NCBI GenBank assembly: GCA_028293625.1
Contig: JAQGOL010000037.1
Span: 62,001-126,000, forward strand
DNA length: 64,000 nucleotides
Direction of reading: 5' to 3'
Source of the DNA: Chthoniobacteraceae bacterium
GTDB taxonomy: Bacteria > Verrucomicrobiota > Verrucomicrobiia > Chthoniobacterales > Chthoniobacteraceae
Below, piece after piece: positions 52,951-63,274 of the stretch (the first letter of the stretch is position 1; every line of letters begins with the position of its first letter). The position numbers and the translations under genes are program-made. Under the pieces are notes generated by a model, which ran no database searches, was not told the DNA's origin, and saw only the letters and a list, made by a program, of their open reading frames with translations.

Positions 52951-55335
52951 TCAGTCCAAAACCACCGAGCAGCTGCTTGAACGGCCGTGGTCATCGAGCA
53001 CGCTGATTGTTTGTTCACCAGGTCCGCCGGTTGGGCGCCAATGCAGCGCTTCCCGCGATGACACGGCGCCGAGAAACGTCTTGCCGACAAACCAGTAAAG
53101 CCTGGCAACGTCGCTTTCAGCCTGAGCCGAAAGGGTGATCGCTTCTGTGGTTCCAAGGCGCACGGAGTAACTGTGATGATTCAGGGGCGAAAGTATTGAG
53201 GGCGCTTTCCCCGAGCGCCCCGCTGTTTCGATCTGGCCGGGAAGAAAAGGCGGTGGCGTCCGCCGGGGCAGCCCGGCGCGCTCGAAGAGTGAAAGCAAAT
53301 TGGAGGGCCAGAATTCGTAAACTTCGCGGTGCAATGCCCGTGAACCGTCATCAACAGAGAGGCGCAACCCGCTTTGATCATCCACGAACACTTCCCTATG
53401 CACTTCGCACGCCGTGATTGGCGAGATTCCCGGAATGAACCATCCCGCCACCCGATGCGGGCAGGCCACTGTTGGCAACTGCCCGGACACCGCGCAAAAC
53501 TCCACTTCCTGAAGGTTCGACCCAGCCGGCGGCATGACTCTCTCCACGCGGGTCGAGCCACCGTGCCGCACGCCGTCAATCATTTGGAATAATAACGGCC
53601 CGGCACAGGTGCGCCCGATAAAAGCCGGATTGCGTTTTCCATCGAAATTGCCCACCCACACCGCCATCACGTAATGATCAAAAACCGCCACGGCCCATGC
53701 GTCGCGGAATCCGTGCGAAGTGCCGGTCTTCCAAAACACCGCGTCATTTCCCGCCGGTTCGCCGAGCCCGGGACGCGGCACCTGGCCCAGCATTTGAAGG
53801 GTCAGGAATGCGCTCTCCGGGCTAAAGAGGCGGGTGCCTGGAATCTCCTGATGCGGCACGGTGCGGGAAAGCGGACGCAACCGGCCACCATTGGCAATCG
53901 CACTGTAAAGCCGGACTAATTCCTCCATCGTGACCTCTCCACCGCCAAGCGGCAGTGCCAGTCCGTAAAATGCCGCGCTCCGAGGCAACGCGACTCCGCC
54001 GCGTTTAAGAAATTCGTAAAGGGTCGGATGCGCAAGCCGCGCATCGAGGCCGACAGCGGGAATGTTGCGACTCCGAGCCAACGCATCAGCGGCCTTGATC
54101 GGGCCGACAAATTCACCATCAAAGTTCTCCGGATTATAGCCGCCGAAACTGCTGGGCGCGTCCTTGAGCATGGTCAGCGGGTGAATGAGCCCCTGCTCCA
54201 TCGCAAGCGCATAAATGAAAGGCTTGAGCGTCGACCCGGGTGAACGCCGGCTCCGGGTGCCGTCGACCTGCCCATGGATCGTTGAATTGAAAAAGCCCGC
54301 CGACCCGACCTGCGCGATTACTTCCATGCGGCTGGAATCAACCAGCATCGCCGCTGCGTTCACGATCCCCAAACGCCGATTGGATTCCACATAAGCGGCA
54401 ATCCGCCGTTCAAGCAGTCGCTGCATGTCGAGATCAAGCGTGGAGCTGATCGCATTTCTCGTGGGATATTCCCGAAGCAAGCGGGTCGTAAAATGCGGAG
54501 CCAGAAACGCCGGCATCGGCCGTGATCGCGCCTGAAAATCTGAATCGGAGCGGCCCAGGCGCGCATAAAGGCGATCCGTTGCGCGTTTTACCGCCGGATT
54601 TTCCTCGTTAACCCGGAGCGTGCGCCGTGTCGGATTTTGCGGGATAACGCTTAAGGCCACAGCCTCGTGCAGGCTGAGATGGCGCGCACTTTTGTCGAAA
54701 TAAATCAGGCTCGCCGCCCCGACTCCCTCAATGTTTTTTCCATACGGCGCGAGATTAAAATACGCGGTAAGAATCTCCTTTTTGCTGTAGTGCCGAGTCA
54801 ACTGCAACGCGCGGTAGATCTGCATCAGTTTCCCTGATGGCGTGCGCGAGCGGATCCCATATCGCATCCGGGCAAGCTGCATCGTGATCGTGGAAGCGCC
54901 ACCGCGCTTGGCGCCACCAGAGCACCACCGGATCGCCGCGCGCCCAAGCGCCAGCGGATTGACTCCCGGGTACTCCCAATAATGCTGGTCTTCGTAGAGC
55001 AAGGCCGCTTTCACCAAATCCGGCGAAATCTTTTCAAACGGCGTTTCAATCCGATACTTCTCGTCGCTGGTTAAGCTGATCCGCAAAAGCCGTCCGTTCC
55101 GATCGTAAACACGCTGCGAAAAACTGATCCCATCGAGAGGCGGCGGTCTTGGCAGAATCATCCAGAGTGCGCCTGCGAACATCAGAATGCACACCAGCGC
55201 AATCAGCGCTTTTTGGGGCGATGGCAAACGCGACCGGAGGCCGGCAAAAAAGCCTGCTGCTTTTCGCCGTCCCTTATTTCCCGTCAACCACCGTGATTTT
55301 TCCGGGCAAACCACGCGCTTTGATCGTTCGGTCAT
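52951..55335 (-). CDS. pbpC: Penicillin-binding protein 1C (bifunctional peptidoglycan glycosyltransferase/transpeptidase)
   Basis: A class A PBP of about 794 residues. N-terminal anchor KALIALVCILMFAGALWMIL; GT51 glycosyltransferase with LYEDQHYWEYPGVNPLALGRA and GGASTITMQLARM; transpeptidase with S368-T-L-K371 in SPGSTLKPF, SRN and K536-T-G-T-S; and a C-terminal BiPBP_C domain. The family adds disaccharide units to glycan and cross-links peptides, though E. coli PBP1C contributes little to normal growth. The 5' end overlaps the alpha-2-macroglobulin gene: ATG 55335 gives a 62-bp overlap and TTG 55287 a shorter one. The ORF is open to 55521 but the first part lies in the other gene and is not family-like. 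Pairing with alpha-2-macroglobulin is seen in many Gram-negatives. Confidence 0.92.
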   Translation of the reverse strand: MTERSKRVVCPEKSRWLTGNKGRRKAAGFFAGLRSRLPSPQKALIALVCILMFAGALWMILPRPPPLDGISFSQRVYDRNGRLLRISLTSDEKYRIETPFEKISPDLVKAALLYEDQHYWEYPGVNPLALGRAAIRWCSGGAKRGGASTITMQLARMRYGIRSRTPSGKLMQIYRALQLTRHYSKKEILTAYFNLAPYGKNIEGVGAASLIYFDKSARHLSLHEAVALSVIPQNPTRRTLRVNEENPAVKRATDRLYARLGRSDSDFQARSRPMPAFLAPHFTTRLLREYPTRNAISSTLDLDMQRLLERRIAAYVESNRRLGIVNAAAMLVDSSRMEVIAQVGSAGFFNSTIHGQVDGTRSRRSPGSTLKPFIYALAMEQGLIHPLTMLKDAPSSFGGYNPENFDGEFVGPIKAADALARSRNIPAVGLDARLAHPTLYEFLKRGGVALPRSAAFYGLALPLGGGEVTMEELVRLYSAIANGGRLRPLSRTVPHQEIPGTRLFSPESAFLTLQMLGQVPRPGLGEPAGNDAVFWKTGTSHGFRDAWAVAVFDHYVMAVWVGNFDGKRNPAFIGRTCAGPLLFQMIDGVRHGGSTRVERVMPPAGSNLQEVEFCAVSGQLPTVACPHRVAGWFIPGISPITACEVHREVFVDDQSGLRLSVDDGSRALHREVYEFWPSNLLSLFERAGLPRRTPPPFLPGQIETAGRSGKAPSILSPLNHHSYSVRLGTTEAITLSAQAESDVARLYWFVGKTFLGAVSSREALHWRPTGGPGEQTISVLDDHGRSSSCSVVLD

Positions 55336-58300
55336 ACATCGCTTCGGCAAAAACGGGCGGCACCACATACACACCGCGATTGGTCGGTTTGATCTTGTAA
55401 CGAATCTCCCGAACCGCGGCGCCGATTGTCGCGAAGAAGACCGTTCGATCCTCACGCACGTCAACGTAATCGCACCCGGCTGATCCAACCCCGGGCTGCA
55501 GTGAGCCGGCAGCCATTTCAAAGCCTCCCGGCAGCAGATCGAGGATCGCCACGTTGCTTACATCGCCGCGTTTTAAAGTCCGGATCCGGAGTCGCACAGT
55601 GATCGGTTCACCCAAATGAGCCGTCTGCGTCACCTCGCCGTGTTCATCGAGAAATTCGCGGAAAATCTCCAACCCATCGGTTACCGGTTTTACGGGCAGA
55701 ACCTGATCGTAGCCCGCTTCTACCACCTGATAAAACGCCCCCATTCCGCCTTTTGCCTGGTTCCGCGCACTGAAGCGGAGCGCGACCGCGTCGGCGGAGA
55801 ATCCGGCGCGTTTAATCAGCGCCGCCCCTTCAAGTCGCAGGGGCGTCTCTTTTTTCTGCGAGGAAATTTCCGTGATCCCGAGTTCCGGCGCATTCCTGGC
55901 CATCTGTTGCGAATAATTCTTAAGCGCAAGCACCGCATAAGCCGCGGAAAGCGTAGAGAATTCGCCCTTGCCGACCGGCCGCACGATCGCGTCAAACTCG
56001 CCGGCCGTGATCCGTTTGAGATTGTCGGGGAAATGCCGGGCCAATACGGCGATAAACTGCGAGTCGGCACCAAGCGAAGAATAAAAATCCCACCATTCGG
56101 CAGGATCATGGGTGCCGAGCTTGTAACCTTTCAGCATCGCCTGCGCTTCTTCGTTCTTCTTAAGCATCGAATAAGTGCCGGCCAGATAAACCGCAGTAAG
56201 ATCGGACTGCCATTTTTTCGGATAACGCTTATCCAGGAAATCGCGCAGATTAAGGAGGTAATTGGTTGTGATCACTCCCTCGCGTGTCAGCAGATAGATC
56301 GCGTAAGCCTGGGTGCGGGCTTCGCGCAGATCGCGAGGATCCAATACCGCCATGGCTTGCAGGTGACGCAACCCGCCCTGGAACAGATTGAGCGGCGGCG
56401 CAAAACCGGCGGCCTTGGCTTCAATTAAGAAGTGCATTACATACGCCGAGACAAAATCGAGCCCGGCATTATTGTCCGGCGCCCAATAACCAAAACTTCC
56501 CTGATCGTTCTGACGTCTTCTTAAAACCCCGAAAGTCTGTTCAAGCTGCTTGCTCACTTCCGCGCGGCTTAATCCGAAATCGGTTTCATCCGCGAGAATC
56601 AACCGGCAGAACGCGCCGCTGACGAGCTGCTCGGAACAACCATTTGGATAATTCTTCAGGTAGGCGTCGAGCCCATGCGCGAGCCCAAGCGGCACCGCCG
56701 ACACCACCGTGCGCAGTTTGCGATAATCAGGGTGAATCGTCCGGTCAATCTTCACGTCGACGCTTTCCCTGGTGAAATTGCCGCTGAGCACCGAGGTCAT
56801 GAACGCCACGGCCGGGCGCACGCTGAGAGTGGAGCGCAGCTTCGTTTCCTGGCCCCGCGTCGAGGCGTGGAAAAGCAGCGTAGCCGAGCCGAACTTCTCT
56901 TTGGCCCTCACCGTGAACGTGGCGCTGACCTCACTTCCTTCACTGATATGCAAAGGCTGCTCCGGGCCTTTGACGATTTCCAAATGCTCCGAAGGCTCAA
57001 TATCTAGGCGCACTTCCGCGTTGTCGCCCGAACCAGCCACCCCGTTTGCCACGGTCGCACTTACATCAAACACGTCTCCGGGTGCGGCAACGGTCGGTAC
57101 ATTCGGCGTGATAACAAACGGGCCCCGGATCAGCGCGTTTTTTTCCGCCGATCCCACTCCATCGGGCGCCATGGCGACCGCCATGACCGTGAGCGTGCCG
57201 CTGAAATAATCGGGTACATTATAGATCACCTCGCGTTCACGCGCATCAGAGTCGATAACACCCGACCAATAGACCACCGGCTTCTCCGTGACCCGCCGGA
57301 ACGGATTCAAACGCTTTTCCTCGCCATCGCCGCCGAAGGCAGCCGCTTTGCGCAAAATGGAAAACTCAGGCAGAATCAGGTCGACAATCTGCGAAGTGCT
57401 GACCATCAACGCTTCCTTGCGGAAAAAGTAGGCGAGCGGGTCGGGCAGCTTGTAATCGCTGACTTGAAGGATCCCCTGATCTACCGCGTAAACGACAATC
57501 CTGGCCGGGCGATCCGTCTTGTACCCGATCCGGAATGGCTCGCCCGGAACTGCCTTTTCGGTTACGCGCAATATCACCGGCAGCCGGCGCTTTTCTATGT
57601 TGGCCTTGAACGGCGCCACCGCATGGCTGAGTGGACTCATGAAAACCTCTTTGGCATCGAGCCCACGTACAAAACAAACACTGACATAGCCGGTCCCCTC
57701 AAACCCTTCCGGCACGCGAATCCGCTGCACGCTGCTTGTTTTGTCGGCCTTAAACCAGGTATGCGCGTAAACCTTGTCGCGCTCGATAGTGATCAAGCCG
57801 CTGCCTGTATACGGCGCAACGATGCTCACCTCGATCTCGTCCCCGGTATTAAACTGATCCCGCGAAAGCTTCAGCTCCAGTTCCACATTCTGATCGGGCG
57901 CCTTCGATGCCGAGCCGCGACCAACCACGCGAAAATTAACCTGGCTGAGTCGTGTCCCGGTTTCTTTGTCCCGCAAATCGAGTTCATAACGTCCCGGCAC
58001 ATCGGTTGGCACCGAATACTTAAGCCCGTCCGCGCTGATCTTCAGCGGCTCCGTCCGCACCAGGTTTTCTTTTGCCACCGATTCATAAACCCAGTTTCCA
58101 TCTTCCGACTTGGTAAGCACCGAAACAAAACTGTGCTCAACCAGGCGGCATTCCAGATTTTCGAGCGCTATTTTTTTGAGTGCCGGATCGATCGCAATCC
58201 AATCGACGGCTCGCGGATTGCCCATCGGAATATAGTTCAGATCGCCGTCCCCCTTGTAACCGACCACATACGGCAGCGACGATACAAGGACCGAGCTGCC

Positions 58301-61099
58301 TGTTGAAACACTCCGGCCGCCATCGGCCTCAAAGCCTTCCACATAAAAACGCATCGCATAGGTGGCATCGGCAAACCGTTCCAACTTCAGCTCAATCTCA
58401 CCGGCTCCCTGCTCATCGGTTCTCTTTTCACCAAGATCGATACTCTGGGACTGCACTTCAGGCTTCGCGTCGCGGAGCCGGTCGTAAAACGTAAAATCGT
58501 TATACTGTGGAAACGAAAATCCGACGGGTGAAAGAAGTGCATTGGCTTTAAGCCGGCGGTTCGTGGCGGCAGTCCCATAAAGGTTCCGTAAAGTAACAAG
58601 CGCGCGCAACCCCTCGGGTGTCACCCAGCCGCCGGTTGCTTCTTTTGAGAGCCGCGACTCGATCTTCATCCGGTCAGGCAGAAACTCTTTTACGTTGACC
58701 TGAGCCGATCCAAGCTGCAAATCGCGCGCTCCGTTTTTTAGCAAATAAACGCTGATGCTGTAATAACCGGTAGGCGATTCGTAGCCGGTCGAGTAAGCCG
58801 TTTCGGCAAATCCCATGGCGGGCAACGCAAGCTTGCGCACCAGCACGCTCGTGCCGCGCGCGTCGATGATCTCAAGCTCCACCGGCAGCCCTTCAAGTTT
58901 CCCCGCCCAATTGCGCTGTTTTACAATCAGCCCAACCCGGATCTCGTCACCGGGCCGGTAGATGCCGCGCTCGGTAAACACAAACGCATCGAGTTCCGCG
59001 CCGGAGACACTTTCCACACCGCCTATGTCGAATTTAGAAAAGTCGAGCTTCCGATCCTCACGCCCGTAAGGCATAAACGCCACGTCGTTTCCGTTGCGGG
59101 CCACGAACGCCACCGGCGTCTTTTCATGCGCGGCATTGCTTAAAGCAGCGAAGTTAGCACGTCCATCACTGCCGGTTTTTGCGGCAAGGAGCGCTACTCC
59201 GTTTTTGCCCAATACCTCAATTGCCACCCCTTCCATCGGCTCGCCGGTTTTGATCGACGCAATAAAGACGTCCCGGCTTTTGTCGGTGTTTTCTTTCACC
59301 ACCATCCCGAGGTCGGTCACGAGAATAAACCGGCGATCACTGGCATCCCCTTCTTTTTCAGTTTCCTCCGTGTCGTCTGTGTCGGACGACGCCGCTTCTT
59401 CCTGCGTTTCGTTTTCCGCGGGCGCGTCCTTTTTAGGCTTCGGCGGATGCCATTCGCGCGCCTTGAGGAAAAAGAGCCCTTGCATCGCGCTGCCGCCATC
59501 GGCCGCCGGCTGAAGGTGTTTGGAAAAATCAAATGCCGAGTAGTTTGCCTTGAACTTGCTCGTCACATGGATCTCCTGCTTTTCCGTTGCGATTCGCGCG
59601 ATGTTTTCCTCGTCAAAATAGTCGCTCCGAAAACTCGGATTCTGAAACTCTCCGCGCGTCTGGCTTACCAGATGGTTGATCTGATCGGCCGGGACACGCG
59701 CGATGCTAAATTCAATGGACTTCACCGCGCGCGATTTGATGGAAAGCTTGCGCTCGCCGCTGAGCGCCAGAACACCGCCTTCCCCTTGAATGAGAATTTC
59801 CCGCGGCAAGACCGGCACGGGCAGCACATTGATATAGTCGTCACCAAGAATAAAGCCGCCTTCCGCCTGGATTCCTTTTGCAACCGTCACACAGAGCTGC
59901 CCTTCGGCTTCAAGACTGATCTTGAAGGTATGCACCAGCGAGTTCTCCTTTCCGGCCAGCACCATTTTGAGCGGCAACTGGATCGCGCGTTGCAGGATTG
60001 GCTCCTCTACTTCTTTTGGCGTCCAAAGCTCGGCGTCCTCCCCTTCCTTTCTCCCAGCGGTATTGGTCACTTCCTCTTCCGATTTTTTAGGAAGAAGATA
60101 AACCCGCAGCGCTTTTCTAATCTCTTCCGGCTTTGCCGCGGCTGTCGTCTCAACCACGATCACCTGCTCGGGATCACCCTCATTGGTACGCGCGATGATT
60201 CCCTGCACCGACTTGATCTTAAATAAACTATAGATGTCCGGCACGCGCACCTTCTGCTCAATCTCAGCCTCCGTAACCGCGCCGCCTTGCGTCGTGGAAA
60301 GCCCCTTGTTCACTGTCACCCGCATGAAATCTTCGTGTTCCGGCAAGGTAAGGCTGCTGCTTCGAATATAGGCAATCCGCCGATGCAGCCCTTGGGTGAC
60401 GGCAAAGCGCCGTACTCCGCTTTTAAACACCTCCGATTCCCCGATCATCGTGAGCATGACCGCTTTCTCAAGAGCTGTCGCATCAACCGGATGTGTGAAC
60501 TCGAGAGTCGCGACAACTTGTTTTACCGCCGGATCAACCGGGTCCGTGTAAAACTCAGTTTTTTTAATGGTGGCGACAAACTTCGGCGTCATTGCCTCCA
60601 GCTCATAGCGAGCCAGCAATACGTGCGCCGGCGGAAGCGTGCGTTCGAGTATCACCCGATATTTTTTGTCCGCGGGCCAATCTGATTTGGGAGTAAATTC
60701 GAGCCGCGAATCAGTGGCCCAGGTCCAACGTCCTTCTGTTGCTGGCTCAAGGCGTACTCCGGTGGACACCGGCTTTCCAATATCGCCCAGCTGCGCCACC
60801 GAACCGCCAAACTGCACGGCCAGGGGATGGGGATGCAGCTCTTTTTCGAGCGCGGTGACTCCCGGTCCCGTTGCCTCGACACTGATTGTATACGGCTTGG
60901 GCCGGTTTTTTTCCCACTCGCGCAACCACCAGCCGCCGCCCGCCAGAACCAGCAGTCCCAAAAACAGGAGAAGGCTCCGCAGCCGATGCGTTCGCACCCA
61001 GCCGTGGGTGGCTTGGGAGGATTGCCGCAACCAGCGAGGTGGTCTCCACGAAAAGTCTCCAAATAAAAGACAAAAGAGCTGCCGCAACTTGGTAAACAT
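55274..61099 (-). CDS. Bacterial alpha-2-macroglobulin family protein (YfhM type)
   Basis: A 1941-residue periplasmic, membrane-anchored protein. One helix (SLLLFLGLLVLAGGGWWL) near residue 50 anchors it. Macroglobulin domains fill most of the chain, including DAFVFTERGIYRPGDEIRVGLIVK and YYSISVYLL. A thioester motif is intact: C1488-S-E-Q1491 in NYPNGCSEQLVSG. The thioester domain follows as FGVLRRRQNDQGSFGYWAPDNNAGLDFVSAYVMHFLIEA. A low-complexity acidic stretch (ETQEEAASSDTDDTEETEKE, about 510-550) lies between modules. The family is thought to trap attacking proteases and to act with PBP1C in repair of damaged envelope; pbpC overlaps its 3' end here. It lacks the usual lipobox. Confidence 0.93.
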   Translation of the reverse strand: MFTKLRQLFCLLFGDFSWRPPRWLRQSSQATHGWVRTHRLRSLLLFLGLLVLAGGGWWLREWEKNRPKPYTISVEATGPGVTALEKELHPHPLAVQFGGSVAQLGDIGKPVSTGVRLEPATEGRWTWATDSRLEFTPKSDWPADKKYRVILERTLPPAHVLLARYELEAMTPKFVATIKKTEFYTDPVDPAVKQVVATLEFTHPVDATALEKAVMLTMIGESEVFKSGVRRFAVTQGLHRRIAYIRSSSLTLPEHEDFMRVTVNKGLSTTQGGAVTEAEIEQKVRVPDIYSLFKIKSVQGIIARTNEGDPEQVIVVETTAAAKPEEIRKALRVYLLPKKSEEEVTNTAGRKEGEDAELWTPKEVEEPILQRAIQLPLKMVLAGKENSLVHTFKISLEAEGQLCVTVAKGIQAEGGFILGDDYINVLPVPVLPREILIQGEGGVLALSGERKLSIKSRAVKSIEFSIARVPADQINHLVSQTRGEFQNPSFRSDYFDEENIARIATEKQEIHVTSKFKANYSAFDFSKHLQPAADGGSAMQGLFFLKAREWHPPKPKKDAPAENETQEEAASSDTDDTEETEKEGDASDRRFILVTDLGMVVKENTDKSRDVFIASIKTGEPMEGVAIEVLGKNGVALLAAKTGSDGRANFAALSNAAHEKTPVAFVARNGNDVAFMPYGREDRKLDFSKFDIGGVESVSGAELDAFVFTERGIYRPGDEIRVGLIVKQRNWAGKLEGLPVELEIIDARGTSVLVRKLALPAMGFAETAYSTGYESPTGYYSISVYLLKNGARDLQLGSAQVNVKEFLPDRMKIESRLSKEATGGWVTPEGLRALVTLRNLYGTAATNRRLKANALLSPVGFSFPQYNDFTFYDRLRDAKPEVQSQSIDLGEKRTDEQGAGEIELKLERFADATYAMRFYVEGFEADGGRSVSTGSSVLVSSLPYVVGYKGDGDLNYIPMGNPRAVDWIAIDPALKKIALENLECRLVEHSFVSVLTKSEDGNWVYESVAKENLVRTEPLKISADGLKYSVPTDVPGRYELDLRDKETGTRLSQVNFRVVGRGSASKAPDQNVELELKLSRDQFNTGDEIEVSIVAPYTGSGLITIERDKVYAHTWFKADKTSSVQRIRVPEGFEGTGYVSVCFVRGLDAKEVFMSPLSHAVAPFKANIEKRRLPVILRVTEKAVPGEPFRIGYKTDRPARIVVYAVDQGILQVSDYKLPDPLAYFFRKEALMVSTSQIVDLILPEFSILRKAAAFGGDGEEKRLNPFRRVTEKPVVYWSGVIDSDAREREVIYNVPDYFSGTLTVMAVAMAPDGVGSAEKNALIRGPFVITPNVPTVAAPGDVFDVSATVANGVAGSGDNAEVRLDIEPSEHLEIVKGPEQPLHISEGSEVSATFTVRAKEKFGSATLLFHASTRGQETKLRSTLSVRPAVAFMTSVLSGNFTRESVDVKIDRTIHPDYRKLRTVVSAVPLGLAHGLDAYLKNYPNGCSEQLVSGAFCRLILADETDFGLSRAEVSKQLEQTFGVLRRRQNDQGSFGYWAPDNNAGLDFVSAYVMHFLIEAKAAGFAPPLNLFQGGLRHLQAMAVLDPRDLREARTQAYAIYLLTREGVITTNYLLNLRDFLDKRYPKKWQSDLTAVYLAGTYSMLKKNEEAQAMLKGYKLGTHDPAEWWDFYSSLGADSQFIAVLARHFPDNLKRITAGEFDAIVRPVGKGEFSTLSAAYAVLALKNYSQQMARNAPELGITEISSQKKETPLRLEGAALIKRAGFSADAVALRFSARNQAKGGMGAFYQVVEAGYDQVLPVKPVTDGLEIFREFLDEHGEVTQTAHLGEPITVRLRIRTLKRGDVSNVAILDLLPGGFEMAAGSLQPGVGSAGCDYVDVREDRTVFFATIGAAVREIRYKIKPTNRGVYVVPPVFAEAMYDRTIKARGLPGKITVVDGK

Positions 61100-61453
61100 T
61101 GGAATATATCAATCCGAACAATAAGAACGACGACAAACGCAAAGAAGATGCTGATGAAGCGATCGCATCACTTTTTTTATCCGTCTTCCAAATGACTCCC
61201 AACACAAGACGGGCCGTGCCGAACATTTCACTCCCCGCCTTCTAACGCCAACCACACTGCCGCGCAAGATCGACCCCGATTGAAGTTTTAGCTCTTCGGA
61301 CGTTGACGCATCCTCATCGCAAAGCGGGTTTTCAAATCGGCTCTCCGCGCAGCCTTTACTCCAAAAGCCAAAACCCCGGATGGCGATGAGCCATCCGGGG
61401 TTAAAGCTGAACGCAGTTTCTGACCCGCGTCGGTTGCTTTTTAGAAAACAACC
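61100..61453. other. Intergenic region, 354 bp, upstream of the alpha-2-macroglobulin gene
   Basis: No gene or tRNA is seen. It holds the terminator of the PEP-CTERM gene near its right end and should hold the promoter of the alpha-2-macroglobulin gene. Minus-strand frames here are open but are extensions or shadows. Confidence 0.5.
61360..61402 (-). terminator. Rho-independent terminator of the LamG/PEP-CTERM gene
   Basis: A perfect 13-bp stem (61372-61384 with 61390-61402) with a 5-base loop. Read on the minus strand it is followed by TTTTGGCTTTTGG, so it ends the gene whose stop is at 61454. Confidence 0.85.
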
Positions 61454-63085
61454 TTAGGCGCGTCTGCGGCGCAGGCCGAGGAACCCGATCCCGGTCAGCA
61501 AGGTGGCGATCGTGCCAGGTTCGGGCACATTAACGACGTCAGGGCCGGCGGCGAAATTGCCCGCGGCTTGTTCCTGCGTCAGTGCGTAATCGTAAATGCG
61601 GAATTCATTGTACACGCCATCCACATTGGCATCCCCGTTCCATTGCGAACGTCCCAGCCAATTATTTACATCATTCAGAGTGTCCGGGCTGCCGGTACTG
61701 CTGAAACCCTCAACCAGCGAGCCGTTCTGATACCATTTCCATTCCTGAAGGCTGGCATCGTATGTCATCAACAGATGCATTTCGCTGCCAATGCGATTGT
61801 TATTTTCCGTGTCCCGCACTCCGGCGCTGGCTCCCGACCGCTCAAGCCGCACAGTCGGATCTCCGCCGGTATTGGCGCTCAAAAAGACATAGTCCGTTCC
61901 ATTCTGAGTTCCACCGGGATCGAGCTTTTCTCCTTCGGTTCCGGTCCCAAAATCGATAATGCGCGACCAGTTCTGATTACTTTGAATCGTCACCCAGGTT
62001 TCATAGCTGGCGCTGGCATAGCCGAGGCCGCCGTTGAACTTGCCGGAAGCAACCCCATTTGGCAGATCGATATACGCTTGAGTTACCGGCGAACCGCCGG
62101 GCAGATCAATTCCCTTGCCATTGGCAGTCAGTGCCGCGCCCGCGCCGCGGATCGTCGCATTGGCGTTTGCAGCCGATCCGATATCGGGCACCACGGCGCC
62201 GTCTCCGGCTCCGCTCAGGCTGTTGAAAGTATAACGATGCACCGGGCCGCGGGTCAAAGTCTTGACCACGGGGGTGAACTGAGTCTTCTCAAGATTGTAG
62301 TTTGAGGTCACCTGTGTCGCGCTCAATGCGCCCGAATGGATGCGCACCTTGGAGATCTCGCCGGTCAGCCGGTTGGCGCCGTCAATGGTCCCTTCCGGTG
62401 TACGTTGAGTGCCGATATTGATGGAGAAATTGTCCTTTGCGTCGAGAAAAACGCCGCTCTCGGTATTGGTATTAACACCGTCAACGAACACTTTTTGAGT
62501 TCCAGCTCCATCATACGTATAAACAAGATGATGCCAGCTTCCGGAGCTCGGCGTCAGGGAACCATTCACTCCGTCGGTCGGCCCAAAACCCATGTCGGTG
62601 CCGCCCCAATGACCCATGGCGCCGAAAGCATTGTTATTCCCAAAGTTCTGGGAGACGTTGGTGCCGTCATTGCCGCGGGCGGACCAGGAAACCAAGGTTT
62701 CTTCACCATGGAGATGCCCGTTATTGACCCAGGTTTCAATGGTGTAAGGCTTGTTGGCATCATGCAGAAGCGCGTTCGTTGCCGGTCCAACAAAATAGTC
62801 ATTGCCGTCCAAAAAGATCGACGCCGCCCCAGTCGAGGTTTCCCTTATCGGTGTGCCATTGGAGCTGAATGAACCGCCCAAGGTTCCCGAATTGAGCCAG
62901 TCGCTTGCACCATTGCTAAACGTCGAGGCATCCAGACTGATCAGAAGCTCGCCGGCCACCTGGACCTGGCCAAACAGATGAGAAATCGGCAGGCCGGCCA
63001 GAAGGACGGCAGCCGTGACGCCAATGGCGCGGCGGAAAGAGCGGACGGGGGGAGAGATAATCATAGAGAGCGGGAGAAGCGTCAT
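61454..63085 (-). CDS. LamG-domain PEP-CTERM surface protein
   Basis: A 543-residue exported protein. Signal peptide IGVTAAVLLAGLPISHLFG is followed by two concanavalin-like LamG modules: one at about 55-265 (YTIETWVNNGHLHGEETLVSW, GSWHHLVYTYDG) and one at about 290-510 (SYETWVTIQSNQNW, EMHLLMTYDASLQEWKWYQNGSLVEG). It ends NVPEPGTIATLLTGIGFLGLRRRRA-like: a VPEPG motif, a membrane helix and an arginine cluster, the PEP-CTERM sorting signal handled by exosortase. A carbohydrate- or matrix-binding role is inferred from the LamG domains. No exosortase gene is in the window. ATG 63085 is used; ATG 63064 is possible. Confidence 0.88.
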   Translation of the reverse strand: MTLLPLSMIISPPVRSFRRAIGVTAAVLLAGLPISHLFGQVQVAGELLISLDASTFSNGASDWLNSGTLGGSFSSNGTPIRETSTGAASIFLDGNDYFVGPATNALLHDANKPYTIETWVNNGHLHGEETLVSWSARGNDGTNVSQNFGNNNAFGAMGHWGGTDMGFGPTDGVNGSLTPSSGSWHHLVYTYDGAGTQKVFVDGVNTNTESGVFLDAKDNFSINIGTQRTPEGTIDGANRLTGEISKVRIHSGALSATQVTSNYNLEKTQFTPVVKTLTRGPVHRYTFNSLSGAGDGAVVPDIGSAANANATIRGAGAALTANGKGIDLPGGSPVTQAYIDLPNGVASGKFNGGLGYASASYETWVTIQSNQNWSRIIDFGTGTEGEKLDPGGTQNGTDYVFLSANTGGDPTVRLERSGASAGVRDTENNNRIGSEMHLLMTYDASLQEWKWYQNGSLVEGFSSTGSPDTLNDVNNWLGRSQWNGDANVDGVYNEFRIYDYALTQEQAAGNFAAGPDVVNVPEPGTIATLLTGIGFLGLRRRRA

Positions 63086-63274
63086 AATACCGCCATGGAA
63101 TTGTCATCGCAGATTGACGTTTCGGGCGGGTTTGGAAACGAAGCGTCGATAAGATCGCACGCGTCTCGGTTTCTGTAAATCCTTTGGATGCCCTTAAACC
63201 TATTTCAAATCCACACGACTCACGATCGGCTCGACCATCGAAAGTTTAAACAATCCGTTATTAAATAGGGAAAT

